From Chelonoidis abingdonii (Eukaryota; Chordata; Testudines; Testudinidae): a stretch of DNA of 64,000 nucleotides. Position numbers and translations under genes: made by a program. The DNA lies in assembly GCF_003597395.2 (NCBI RefSeq), contig NC_133773.1:76223878-76287877 (forward strand). Direction: 5' to 3'. The notes under the pieces were generated by a model, which saw only the letters and a program-made list of their open reading frames with translations, was not told where the DNA came from and ran no database searches. Below are positions 22,206-34,200 of the stretch, piece after piece. Numbering within the stretch: the first letter of the stretch is position 1; every line of letters begins with the position of its first letter.

Positions 22206-24959
22206 GGAAAAAATACTGTATTAACCCAAAGATCTCTGCCAGTTTTCCTCCCACATCTTACTACTCACTTCCCCTCCAAACACATGATTCTCTGCCCTTT
22301 CCCCTCCCCCAGAAAGCAGGAGGGAGAGAGAGGATGAGATGAAATAAAGCTGCTCTTGCACCTAGTTTTCTCAGTTTTACAACGTCTCAGGATTAGGATC
22401 ATTATTATATATGCTACAATTACTCCCCTTCTCTATCCTCTCTTGAGCTGGGCCCAAAACATAAAGTTTAGGATATGTGACCAGTTATCTGTGTTTCTAA
22501 GGAGAAAATAAAATTATCTACAGATGTAGACAGATTATCTTTTTTTTTCTCTTTTGACTTGGTTATAGATTTGACTGCAGCTATATAATCACAAACATCC
22601 TTCCCCTGCCCCCTCCCCAAAATCCAGAGCTGGTAGATGCTTCATTCTTAATATTGTTTGTATGCTTGGGATACCGGTTACAACAGGGACATTACTTAGT
22701 CTCTGGAGAACAAGGAGTTAACTTTTCAACTCCTCTGCCATTTTTTCTTGCACAGGTGTTCTAGGAAAGACTAAATATTGGCTGCTTGGGGGCTAGAGGG
22801 GAGGCTGCTAATGAGACTCTAAACATCCAAGATCGTAGAAGGAAGCTGAACTCCAGCCTGGTGGGCTCTATTACTCTTTTCCTTATGTTAACTTGTTTTG
22901 TTTGCATTATTCCTTGCTGGGTGTATCCCTTGCTGTATTTCTGCTGAGTTATTTCACTTTCTTATGGCTTCCCTGGGCCTGATAGAGGGCAAGAATGTTT
23001 CTTGAGGGTTTTTTTTGTTTTCTTTAAAGGTAATTCAAGAGCAGGTTTCATAATTTTTCAGGTGAATTTGACTCCCCCACCCTCTACAGACTGAGCAGTT
23101 TCTAAGGGTTGTTTGTTGTCTTAAGTATTTAATTTTGTAATTGGAAAATTATAAAGAAAGTCAAACAAGATGAAAAAATCAGCTGTGATAGTATCTATAC
23201 TTTTTAGTCCAGTTCTAGTTATCTTTGTATTGAGCTGAAGCTTTGTGAAAAATGTTGGTCAGTCTTGGACTTGGGTATGCCTATGACATTGAGGGACTTA
23301 AACATCTTGGTTTGATGAGACACTCAATATGAGACACTGAAGAGAAACAAAAATGACAGACTACAGTTTTCTTAAAAACAGGTGTTCGGCTGAAAGCATC
23401 CGTACTCCAGATAATATTGAAAAAGATTCTGAGCTGAAAATGAAGACTAATTGTATCTCATCATATCTTAAATATAGTGATGTTATACAGTACACAGAAA
23501 CAGTATTGTCCATAGGACCACCTTCCTTGGTGATCTCTACTAGCTCTTTGTCAGTGCAGCCTTGTTCTCCCATATGCATTTAGTTCCCTGCTTGCCTTTC
23601 ATGGGGAGGTAGCTGGCTCTTCTAAATTTGACAGAAACTAGCTGTTGTAATCTTAACCTGGGCATTTTGTAGCTGGTTTTATTTCTCACTTATCTAGCTG
23701 GTAAACACTTGTAACTCTTGTACTAGCTTTTCCTTTATTTTTCACATGGTGGGAAGGTGGGAGGACTTCCTATTTTTACTGACTTAAAATGGGAATAAGA
23801 AAATAAGGACTTAGCTCTGTTTAACCTGCTTGTCAAAATGGATGCCATTTTAGCCAGCATTAGATATTAAACTGGGTACTCCAGACCCAAAGTATAAGTC
23901 TCTACAGCTTGAGTTAAACTGCCAGGCTCTGTAGCTGTGGATTGTACACACAGGAGGACATACCACACATTTACCCAGTGGGTGGATTACTTCCTCTGGA
24001 CTGAATAAGCTCATTCTGAACCTTCTGAGGCATGCAACAGTTCAAATCTTGGACAATCACCTAATTATATGATGTCAACCAAGATGAGAGCTAAGAGACT
24101 GAACCAAGGAACTCCAGAGATAAATGCATGAGTCTTAACAGCTTGGGTTTAGGAGCCAGGCTCCATAATTGTGAGCTATAAAAAAGATTCACATCCTCTT
24201 TGGATTGGGCAGGAGCAGAGAGGCCTAATATATACTGTCCAGTATGTTACACTTGCATTCTAAAAGATGGTAAAGCTCCCCAGCAGCCCTTGCCTCATTA
24301 AGTGAACAAATAAATGTGTGCACTCTTATGGTGGTGCGATCTACAGCTGATTTGGACAATCTGAAAAAAGTGTAAATATCAAACACTTTTGTTCCTTAGC
24401 TCTTTAAAATGGGCAAATTGTCTATTTTTAAAAATTGTTAGCAGGATTTGTTTATAGCATAGGTGTGGTTTAACTTCTATATTTGGAGGTCAGGGGGAGG
24501 GGGGTGACAGCTCCAGTGAGGCCAACAGGGGTTCAGATGAGGAGGCAAATTTTACACCTGCCTGAGGCTTGCAGTCTGGGGAGACAGTTTGATTTTCAAA
24601 ATCAGTAACTTATGAAAATGCTCTTTGTTTTGAACTGATCAATCAAAATTGCCAGTGCAAGCAAGCACTCTCCTACACCACCAAACACAAAGATGAGAAT
24701 GATCAAATACAACTAGTCAACAAGGCTACATTTTTCATTTATCATTTCCATTGAAAATTTCAAAAACCTGATGTTTCCAGAAAATATCATATTTTGTGGG
24801 GGAAATGTGGTGTTGAATAATGGCTTTTTTTAATTAAAAGTCTCTGTTCAAAAAATTTCAACCACCAGCGGTGGGACCCAGAGCACAGAACCAGGGTGAC
24901 AGGTGGTGATAATACTTCTTCATATTCCATTTATGATACTTGTATAATGCATGTTTGGT
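22206..24959. other. AT-rich DNA, one weak internal duplication
   Basis: Two diverged direct copies of a block with ACAGCTTGAGTTAAACTGCC (near 23906) and ACAGCTTGGGTTTAGGAGCC (near 24139) lie about 230 bases apart and suggest a decayed repeat between 23870 and 24270. No gene or RNA is supported. The frame at 23353-23583 shows no domain. Confidence 0.4.
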
Positions 24960-25135
24960 CTACTCACATTTGCCATTATGGGCATCTGTTTTCCACACAT
25001 TGAAAGTTATATAGTTTGCCCAAAGCCATAAAAGGAATGTCAGAACCAGGATTAGATCTCAAGAATTCATGTTTCTCTGTTTTGTGCTCAATCAGTAGAC
25101 TTCCCTTCAATTAGTACAATGCTACTTTACCTTTA
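24960..25135 (-). mobile_element. MIR SINE, minus strand
   Basis: On the minus strand the order matches the MIR core: GATCTAATCCTGGTTCTGAC, then CTTTGGGCAAACTATATAAC, then GGAAAACAGATGCCCATAATG. These correspond to the tRNA-like box B region, the conserved GGGCAAGT-type core and the GTAAAATGGGGATAATA-type segment of MIR. It is strongly diverged, as expected for an element over 100 million years old. Confidence 0.75.
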
Positions 25136-25963
25136 AGAAGGTGGGTCAGCATCCTGTTTTTTATTACTATTAAAGGAAATTATTTGAGAAATCATCATAT
25201 ATACTAAACATGATGATTGGAAAATCCATCCTTTCCATTTTTCATACATTTAGTTTGATTAGTATAACTTGGAGTAAAAAATCCTCTTATTTATGACTCT
25301 TGAGATTTAAGTTCATAAAGTTAAATTCAGAACTACTTAGATATTAGATAAAATGGGGATGATAACATATGTGCATATTTACAGAAGTAACTTGTTTGCA
25401 AATTGCTTTACAGTTGGTACTAATTAAAATCACTTAAAATAATTATAGGAGCAGATTAAATCAGATGTTTAGTCTAATACTGTGGAGCAGCTGAATTAAT
25501 TATAGGAGATGCTTTCTCTTATTTCCTAGGTGGAAGACACGACTATTGCTGAATTTGTATTTGACTTTAAATTTTAATTTAACTGCTTTATTGTAATTTT
25601 AATTTCATTTCAAGTAGCATATATTCTGTTTTCATTTGTTAGGTTAATCTTCTCTTTATCATTATTCTAAGTCTGTATTATTATCAGCCTGACATAAAAT
25701 CCTCTAGCAACCGCTGACAAGAAGAGGAAAATATTCAGCGTCTAATACTGGTAACAAAAAATAACTTCCAATGCCAAATTAAGATTTTCCTTAATGTACA
25801 CATGTAGGAAACTCATAATGCAAAGACACCTTTAAGACGGTGTATGAACTGGATGATTTGAAGATTTAACTTTATATTACTGCAAAATGACTTAGGGTGC
25901 AACTAGTTTTCCTGTCTTGTTCCTGTGTGTTTCAAGGGTGTTCAACAATGAGTGACCAAGGGC
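25136..25963. other. AT-rich DNA
   Basis: No feature recognised. The region is almost free of C and G clusters and has no open frame worth noting. Confidence 0.4.
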
Positions 25964-27203
25964 CAGCTTTTTAAAGGTATTTAGACACCTAAAGATGCAG
26001 ATAGGTGCCTAGTAGGATTTTTATGAATCAAGCTGCCACTTTAGACACCTAAATCCAAAACTGAGATTCTCACTGATTAGTTGCCAACTAATCCGGCAGG
26101 TGCTGAAATTCCCTAGGCATCTAAGTTTCTGGTGGTGGGCACGATGAAAGCCACTTCAAGCCTAAGGCCCAGTTCATGCTTAAACCCCACTTTGATCCTC
26201 AAACCAGACATTCCTCACTTATCTCATCTGGACAGCATTCTTAGAGCACATATACCAAATAAGGCTCTGCACAAAATGGTGGTGCTGTTAAACCCATTAT
26301 ACCTTATTGTGCAGGGGTTAAAGCACACACTCAGAATATTGGAGAGCTGCATTTGAATCCCACTCCATTTGAGAAGTGTAAGATCTTGAACTCAGGTATT
26401 CCTTTTCCCAGCTAAGTGTTCTAGTCACCAGCTATATAAAGTATTCTAGGATGGGTCATTCTCAATCTCTCATGTTGAAGCTGTTCCACTTTGTGTAAAA
26501 TACTTAAATAATACATGGAGGAGGGACTTGAACATGAGTCTCCCACATCCCAGGTAAGTAGTTAAACCACTAAACTGTAGGTTATGTAAGTGTTTTATAC
26601 AAAGTGGAACAGTTTCAACAAAAGAGGTGTAGGTATAGCCTAAAATACCTCTTTAACCCACTGTTTGACACTCACAGTGAAATGAGGTGACCTGGTTTCA
26701 AGTCCCTGCCCCTCTCACATACAGTAGGGATGTGAATGTAGGTGTCTGCCAGCCTGAATGAGTGTTCTAATCATGAAACTATAGGATAAAATGTGGAATG
26801 GCACAACCATCACTGCTCTTTGTGAGAGAGGCCTGAACTGTCTTAGGGACCTAAGTGTAAGAGAAGGTTCACAGCTATGTATCCCAAGAACCTTTGATAG
26901 TGGTGCATAGACCACACTCCTCTCACTAGCATTTCCTATCAGCTGAATTTTGTGAATTATGTTCTTAGGCATCAAATAATCCCCAGGCATTGTATAGGGA
27001 GCCTGGGTGCCTAACTCAGGCCTGTGGGTTCCACTAGGCAACAGGGTATCTAAAGTTAGGCATTGAACCTTTAAGTCCTCTTTGTAGATCTAGTCTTAAA
27101 GTGCCTAACTCCTACTGAAATCAATGGGACTTAGGCACTTTCGAAAATCCCACTAAGCATATCTATCTGCATCTTTAGGTACTGAAATACCTTTAACAAT
27201 CTG
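25964..27203. mobile_element. 1.24-kb fold-back DNA element with tRNA-like modules
   Basis: The ends are long inverted repeats. The left, about 25964-26023, contains AAAGGTATTTAGACACC and TAAAGATGCAGATAGG. The right, about 27146-27203, has their reverse complements (TATCTGCATCTTTAGGTA, GAAATACCTTTAACA). Near the centre a second inverted pair, 26478-26515 and 26585-26622, shares GTTCCACTTTGTGTAAAA and its complement. Between the arms, modules resembling tRNA-SINE promoters (GGTTAAAGCACAC at 26318, GGTTTCAAGTCCCTG at 26694) recur as diverged direct repeats. It starts and ends CAG/CTG as hAT elements do, but the flanking octamers do not match, so superfamily and exact ends are open. It has no coding capacity. 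Confidence 0.7.
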
Positions 27204-28322
27204 TTTCTAAAGCTATACATATTTGCTGTCACCTACTTTCTTGAGGCAGAGGCTGATATCCTGGGCCCACTGAAGTCAATAAGAGTGTGCAATAATTAAT
27301 CAAACTGGTTTACCAAGGCTTATAATTAGTGTAAGACCTAAGAACAGTTTCCATGACAATGGTAGAAACAATTGGATTTCCATCCGTTGGGTGGTCTGCT
27401 CAAGTCTACATTTGTCAAGTTTCAGACACTAGGCAATACTCATTAATTTGGTTGTTCATTTACATGATAGATTTTGTCTTGATATCACTAATACTTGGTC
27501 TGTGTTGATATAGTTATTTTGGTGGTGGTGTTTGTACCACAATATTAGCTACACTATGTATTTGTGACATTATTGGTGGGACTTAGCGTCATTTACTCCT
27601 AATGACCAGATGCCCCTGTCTCAAAACAAAGCATCACAATAATTCTAGTGCTTTTCCCCAATACATGTGTGGTTGTATTTTATTTACAATGCCCAAAAGT
27701 GTACTGTGAGCTTTAGAGTAAATGGAAAGTGCATTGAAGAGTTTAGACTATAATTTCAATTGTGATGCAAGAAGTGAAAATAACAACCAAATTGGGATGA
27801 TGGGGTGAGGAAGAATCGATTAACATGGGCTAGCCTCTGAGACATGTCACGTATGTATTTTCAGGGTTCCATTAAAGTTATTGTAACAAACCTCCTGGCT
27901 TATTACTAAGCATTGTTACAGCCTGTCCAGCCAGTAGAGGATTCCATAATTCCTAAATGATAGGAACTGGAAGTACCATCTCAGGTGGAAGGGGACCAGG
28001 CTCAGGAGGGCAATAGTCTGTGTGACATTAGGAACAGTAGGCCAAAAACCACCACTGGAGAGCTGGCCGCAGGGGCAAGGCACAGCATCAGGCTGCATGA
28101 GAGCTGGCACTCAGCATATCAACTGCAGTAGAACTGCAGTGGGCTGTAGATAGGCAGAATGTACATCACTTATACACTGCACATAACTGCTCCTACTGGC
28201 TGGTTTAGGAACTTTTACTTTGATCTATTGTAACCATTAAAAGTAATTATTCCAAAGGAATTTGCACCGTTTTATGTTCTGCAAGCTCTACTAAAGGAAT
28301 ACTCAAAATCTGTGAGTGTCTG
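27204..28322. other. AT-rich DNA
   Basis: A short ancient-repeat phrase lies at about 27254-27290. No gene supported. Confidence 0.4.
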
Positions 28323-28513
28323 CGGGGGGGGGGAGAGAGATCTCAGTGGTTTGAGCATTGGCCTGCCAAACCCAGGGTTGTGAATTCAATCCTTAAGGGG
28401 CCACTTAGGGATCTGGGGCAAAAAAATCAGTACTTGGTCCTGCTAGTGAAGGCAGGGGGCTGGACTCAATGACCCAGTTCTATGAGATAGGTATAGCTCC
28501 ATATATTTTTTTA
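28323..28513 (+). mobile_element. tRNA-derived SINE of the turtle type
   Basis: The head resembles a tRNA: a G-run, then a box A-like GATCTCAGTGGTTTGAGC and a box B-like GGTTGTGAATTCAATCC. The body continues CCACTTAGGGATCTGGGGC and ends with a LINE-like tail with GGGGGCTGGACTCAATGACC and GAGATAGGTATAGCTCC. This arrangement fits the tortoise RNA polymerase III SINE, which carries a tRNA head and a CR1-related tail. It was spread by the LINE enzymes and encodes nothing. A 9-base G run sits just before the head. Confidence 0.88.
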
Positions 28514-31063
28514 AAAAAACTAACTACAGCTACAGCCTGTTGAGCCAAATGCCTAGAGTGGTTCCTTTCAAGCTTGTGGCATATAGAGCACTCTATCCAA
28601 TATTCATCCCTTCTGATGAATCACAACACTCAGTGGCACCTTGCAACTCGGGTTGCATGATATTGTTTACTGAAGTACGCTTAGTCCCATTCCTCACAAT
28701 GCTTAGAATAGAGCAGATAGTGGTATGGACTGGATTGTCATGGTTTGTTGAGCTAGTACATTTCCTGATGGCTGCCTTTGTCTGCTTTAGCTTCTATGCT
28801 TTTTTTAACTGGGGGGGAAGGGCATGTGCAAGGTGGGGGGGTTAGATTAGGTTACTAACCCTTATAATTTGGAAAATAATCTTTAGAAATGTGAACTGAA
28901 AGTAAAGTCAATGCAGTGATGTCTGCCTGAAGATTCAGGCAGCATGGCACAATAGCTCTGACAGGTACAAACTGCCACTTTCTAGCCCAATGATTATTAA
29001 TATGCTGATTAAAATAAGCAAGGAAGAACGCAATCCAATAAGCAGCATAAGAAGAGTGGGGGAGAGAGATACAATTGAAATATGCACATTAATACATTTT
29101 ATTAATTTTTAAATATTCTAATTTAATATCTGCTAGCTGTGACTGCTCCAAACATAGCCAGCAATTATGGTAGCCATGAGCATTTTTCATTTAGAGAGGA
29201 ATTCTATGTAGTGTCAGGAGGGGATATATCTTGGGCTGTAAGTGTAGCTTGAAAGAATACCTCCACTTCTCTCACCTTCTCAGCACACCCACACACTTGA
29301 AATCTGGCCCAAGGTCTGGATCTTTATCTGTGAAACCTGCATTTAAAAAAATTGAACTCTAGTTACTGTATGTAATCTATTGTACTGCAAGTGAATGTAC
29401 AAAACTCGATTTATTCATGCCTGTTCAACTTTCTAGCGTGTGATATTTACAAAGGACTCAATCCTGTATGCAGTTGGGTCCTCAACTTCCTGTTATCCGT
29501 AGTACTATTCTGGTAGCAACCAAAAGTTTCAATCAGGACCAAGGCACTGTTGTGCAAGAGAATCTTTTCAGCATGCAGAATCAGGCCCAAAGTTGCTTTG
29601 GTGTTTTTTATTTTTTTTTATTTACATACTTAACTCTAGAATTGTTTTGACAATAGAAAATTCATATTTGTGTAACTCACAGAAGGAAAAAGAGAATTTT
29701 ATGCAGAGAATGACAGTACAATTCCCCAGTGATTCAGAAAGCTCAGTGAGCAATAACAGAAGGCTCTGTCCTGCAGTGCATACATTCATTATTCAAGCGG
29801 GAGTTCAATCTAAGATCAGCGAGGGTTTTGCCCAAATAAAGATTGCAGTGTCATTCATGAATAGTAGGATGAAACAAATCAATGACTTAGGCCACCAGGA
29901 TAAGTAAAATATCTGTTTTAACCCTGGGGCGGGAGGAGAGATTATTCACTCTAAAGATGTAGACTTAACTTTTATCAACAGCTTTGTGTTTTATGTTCTA
30001 CATCATAGGGCGTTTTCTATGGAATGTTGTGGGGAGGTGGAATGGAATACTGTGGGAAGGAAGACTTAAATCATTGGCTCGTGCCTTGATGTTAAAGGCT
30101 ACATTCAGAGTTAGTGTAAATGGTGATACAATTCACCATGTTGGTGGGGTAGAGGTGTAAAATGTCTGCATGGAATTAACAGCTGTCATAAATTAATGGA
30201 GCCAGAATCATGCTAGGTATGGTAAAAGCATGGAGTAGAAGGTAACAAGAGGGCATGATATAAATAAAAGGGGGCATGTCAAGGGTGGAACAGTGAGGGT
30301 AATTCTGTGCTGATGAGCCAATATTTAAAGGGTACTATAAAATCTTCCCCAGGCTGATTTTTAATACAAGCAGAAATTGTACCAAATACTCAGAAAATAG
30401 CATACAGTTATTATATCTGACATACCTAACATCATATTACACAGTGAGTTTGAGAATTAAAATACCTAACCCCCACTGTGTAAGGCAGAGTCAGTGGCAT
30501 AAACCTCGAAGCCTCTGCCAAGCAAATCAGTCAAGTTGAGACCTCTAAATATTGATCTGCACCAAGAAATAAGAGCTGAATGGCTGTCAGAAAAATAGTG
30601 CAAAAGAGTTGTGTACTCAGATACGTTCATTGTGTTAGATCCATATAGGTTGTACATTTCAAACAACTAACTAAAAAGAATACTTTGAACATGTATAGCA
30701 ACTGCCAGCTGAGAATCCCAGTTGATCAATTTAACTTCCCTGTCCCTATAAAGAAAATGTTCTACAAGATGTCAAACAGAAGATTTCAGTATTCTGGGCT
30801 TCTGTAGGATTTGCTGCTCTGCTAATCTCTAGGATGAGCACCGTGGCACTATTAATTCTGCCCCTTACTGTTTGTATCAGTTGTTTCATGAGAAGGCATG
30901 TAGATGCCATGGTAAAATCAACATCAACAGTCTAGTGGCACTGAGTTAATAGACTGTGAGACCTTCAACCTCAGCAGAAATTGTGGAAGATGCCTGAGCT
31001 CAACTAACAAAAACTGATCTTATGTCAAGCATGACACCTTCATAACTGGTCTTTATTTATCAG
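28514..31063. other. AT-rich DNA, no supported gene
   Basis: Open frames up to 104 codons (29593-29907) show no domain and start inside a T-rich stretch. Nothing repeat-like could be named. Confidence 0.4.
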
Positions 31064-31220
31064 ATCATAGAATATCAGGGTTGGAAGGGACCTCAGGAGG
31101 TCATCTAGTCCAACTCCCTACTCAAAGCAGGACCAATCCCTAGACAGATTTTTTGCCCCAGATCCCTAAATGGTCCCCTTAAGGATTGAACTCACAATGC
31201 TGGGCTTAGCAGGCCAATGC
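31064..31220 (-). mobile_element. tRNA SINE with intact CR1 tail, head truncated
   Basis: On the minus strand the SINE body (GAACTCACAATGCTGGG complement, then CCTTAAGGGGACCATTTAGG, GATCTGGGGCAAAAAATC) is joined directly to a CR1 3' end (GAGTTGGACTAGATGACCTC, then GATATTCTATGATC). The first part of the tRNA head with box A is missing, so the copy is 5'-truncated. The tail is closer to the CR1 at 12330-12450 than to the SINE tail at 28440-28513. Confidence 0.85.
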
Positions 31221-34200
31221 AAAATAATACTCAGGTAACCTGAAGCTGTGACTGCAACATATTTAGTTATGCCTCCCTTAGATCATTATCACTACAAAAC
31301 ACTTAAGAGGGTTCAGAAATGGATTCCCCATTCACTTCACCTTGCTAATGTTAAACTGAAATGCAAAACAATACTGTAGCAAAATTCACTAGAAGAATTT
31401 ATTTTTCTTTTAATCAGCTCATTCTGGCTCCTCCATTAATGTCAGCATGAGCATTACAGTTGCTAAAGTCACATGGACTATGTAAAGATAAGTAAGCAGA
31501 TGTGTGTCATTATCTGTCACAACACCAGCTTACTTTATGTACCATACCGAGGGTTAAAAGAACTATATTGTGTGTGTTCAAATTGCAACACTCTTTCCCT
31601 TTTTCTCCATAATTCTGTTTGCATTCCATAATAATTAAGAGGGATGGTTTTAAAATCCTACAGTGTGTAGTGTTTCAGGTATAGATTTCCAATGAGTTCC
31701 AGTCTAGTTGACAGCAGCCTTAGGAACATATTGCTGCAGTAGATAAATACAAGAATATTTTAGTTAACAACCATCTGATGAGAAATCTTTAAGGATCATT
31801 AGTAAGCAATATTTATAACAAGCAGGAAACATTTACCCATGAATGGTTCCCAAAGGAAGATGTTTCATAATCCAAATTGTGTATCATATCTGCAAATTTT
31901 CATTTTAAACTTTCATTTTAATCTTGCAAGGGATTGAAGTCTATCCATTGATGCACTGGTAAAAGATTTAATTGCAGTTCACATTCACTCAAGTGACTAA
32001 ATGATTAGCATATTTACTACTTTTATTCCCAATATAGTGCTTTAATTATTGTTGTGATTGGTCTATTTTACTTTGTAATCTTATTTATTTGCAAAATACA
32101 AAAGAACCAGAGAAAATGCTATAATCAAATGCATAACATGCATTGAAAGGCAAGGCCTACATGCATAGTTAATCAAACAAGATTTTTGAAGCTTCAGTTT
32201 GCAATAATATTGTAGTTGCCATAGCCATATTATTCAGCGTGGAGTACTTCCATCTGTGTATAGATAAGAGAAGACTTACTCATTATAATTCCAGTAGGAA
32301 ATTCAAAAATCTGGAAAGTAACCAAAGATATGCCAGAAGAAGAAGAGACCATCATTTTTAACTGTCAAATTATGCTTTTTAGATGCCAAACCCTCTTTCA
32401 AGTTAAAATAATCTTTGAAAATTATTTAAAGCCATTTTAAAACCATAATTCTGTTTTTATATCTATATTAGAAGAAGTAAACAGAAACATGGGATGAAAT
32501 TCTGGCCCCATGGAAAATCTGGCCTCATTGAAGTAAATTGAGTTCCTGTTGAGTTCAATCATTGTTTCTAACTCCACAGACATATGCAGTTGCTGAAAGA
32601 GTACAGCTCAAATTATTTAGAGAGTCCTATAAAGTGCTATGTGCTCTGTCTCCCCTATCCTACCACCTTCCCCTAAGCAACCTGTCTGCCCTTTATTTCT
32701 TACTCTGTATTTTTTCACTAATATACAAAAGATTCAGGACTAACCTTTCCAATTTATGCATCTAAATTTGTTGCCCAATAAATATGGGGGCAAATTCTAT
32801 GCTGGCATAATTCCACTGAAGTCAGTGGAGCTATGCCTGTAGAGATTTTCCTTTCATTCTGTTTTGCAGTGAACATGGATAGCTGTGTATGCAATATTAA
32901 GTCTTTTACAGTTGTATCAGGTGACTGTAATACTCAGGCGGGGAGCCAAACTGATATTCTTGGAGACTGAGCCTTATCCACAGAAAAGGAACAGTATGGG
33001 CAATGGCAGTGCATGCTTCCACATGCTGCTCAACCAATCCATCTTTACTCTCTCCTGGAAGAACCAGCTCTAGGGAATAGAGGATATTTATTTCACTCTT
33101 TATGCCTATTCTGTGCTTGGCTTCTTAATTAATTTGGAAGGTGTGGGGCAGGGTGTTCTATCCTTGGGCAGTGGTCTGAGACCATCAACCAGCCATCAGG
33201 TGGAAACACTTTTCTGTCACTACCAGCCTGGGTTGGATTTGACATGTGAGAGGTGAAAGGCTCTGTCCTAGAGACAGCTGAATGATAAATTGCAGAAGTT
33301 CAGATACTCAGCTAGAGTAAATAAACACTGAAGTCCAAGAAGCTATGCTGATTTACTCCAGCTGAAAATCTGGCCAGAATATGAAACTCATAGCATCAAC
33401 TATCTGTTCTGAGAATGCAAACTCATATTTTACATACACAACTGAGGCACATGGTTTTAGAAAATTTAGCCTTCTGACCCAGTTCTCCTGAATTATTCCA
33501 CGACACTAACACCTGCTCTAGCACATTTTAACCTATACATTTGTAAGTTTTCAACATGCCACAGTGTGTTATGCAGTTTCAATATCTTGAGTAGTTTTCT
33601 TAAGTACCAAACCAATATTTATGGAGAAATAAAGAGATAAGTACTGAGGAAACATATTCTTAAGCCCACAGTTGTGTAATGCAAAGTGACTGTCTTAGCA
33701 CAAAGTTTGACATAGCACAGTGCATCTAAATGTCACTTACGTACTGTGAACATGAAGGAAAAACCAAGCAGTTTTCTCAAGCAGTTTCCTAAAGTAGCTT
33801 TGAGAGAAACATAGCACTTCAAGGGTTTTGTAAGCACCTAATGCCAAAACAAAACAAACACTTGAGTTCTCCTCTTGAGACTATTTCAAGTGTAAAATCC
33901 TCCTCTTGGTTCTGTGGTTTAACAGTATGACAGAACTTTATATGCTCAGTCATGCTATTTATTTATTGTGATTTGTCTAAAGACTGCCTCTTGTGCTGAT
34001 AATAGTTCAAGCTTCTATGAAACGTGGCATCTTGAATATGCTGCTGGAGAAGGCTGGCTGCATAAGGTAGTAGTTATGCCAGAAAATACTCTCATTCCTC
34101 ACCTGGATGACTGTCTCAAACCTTTTCTCCTCCCCTCACTCCAATGAGTCTCAATATTCCCTCTCAAATGCCAATTAACCAGCTCCCTCCATTGACAAGC

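Noticed and set aside
28323..28513. Possible true tRNA gene
   Set aside because: Only the A and B boxes are tRNA-like; there is no cloverleaf, and the body and tail are those of a SINE.
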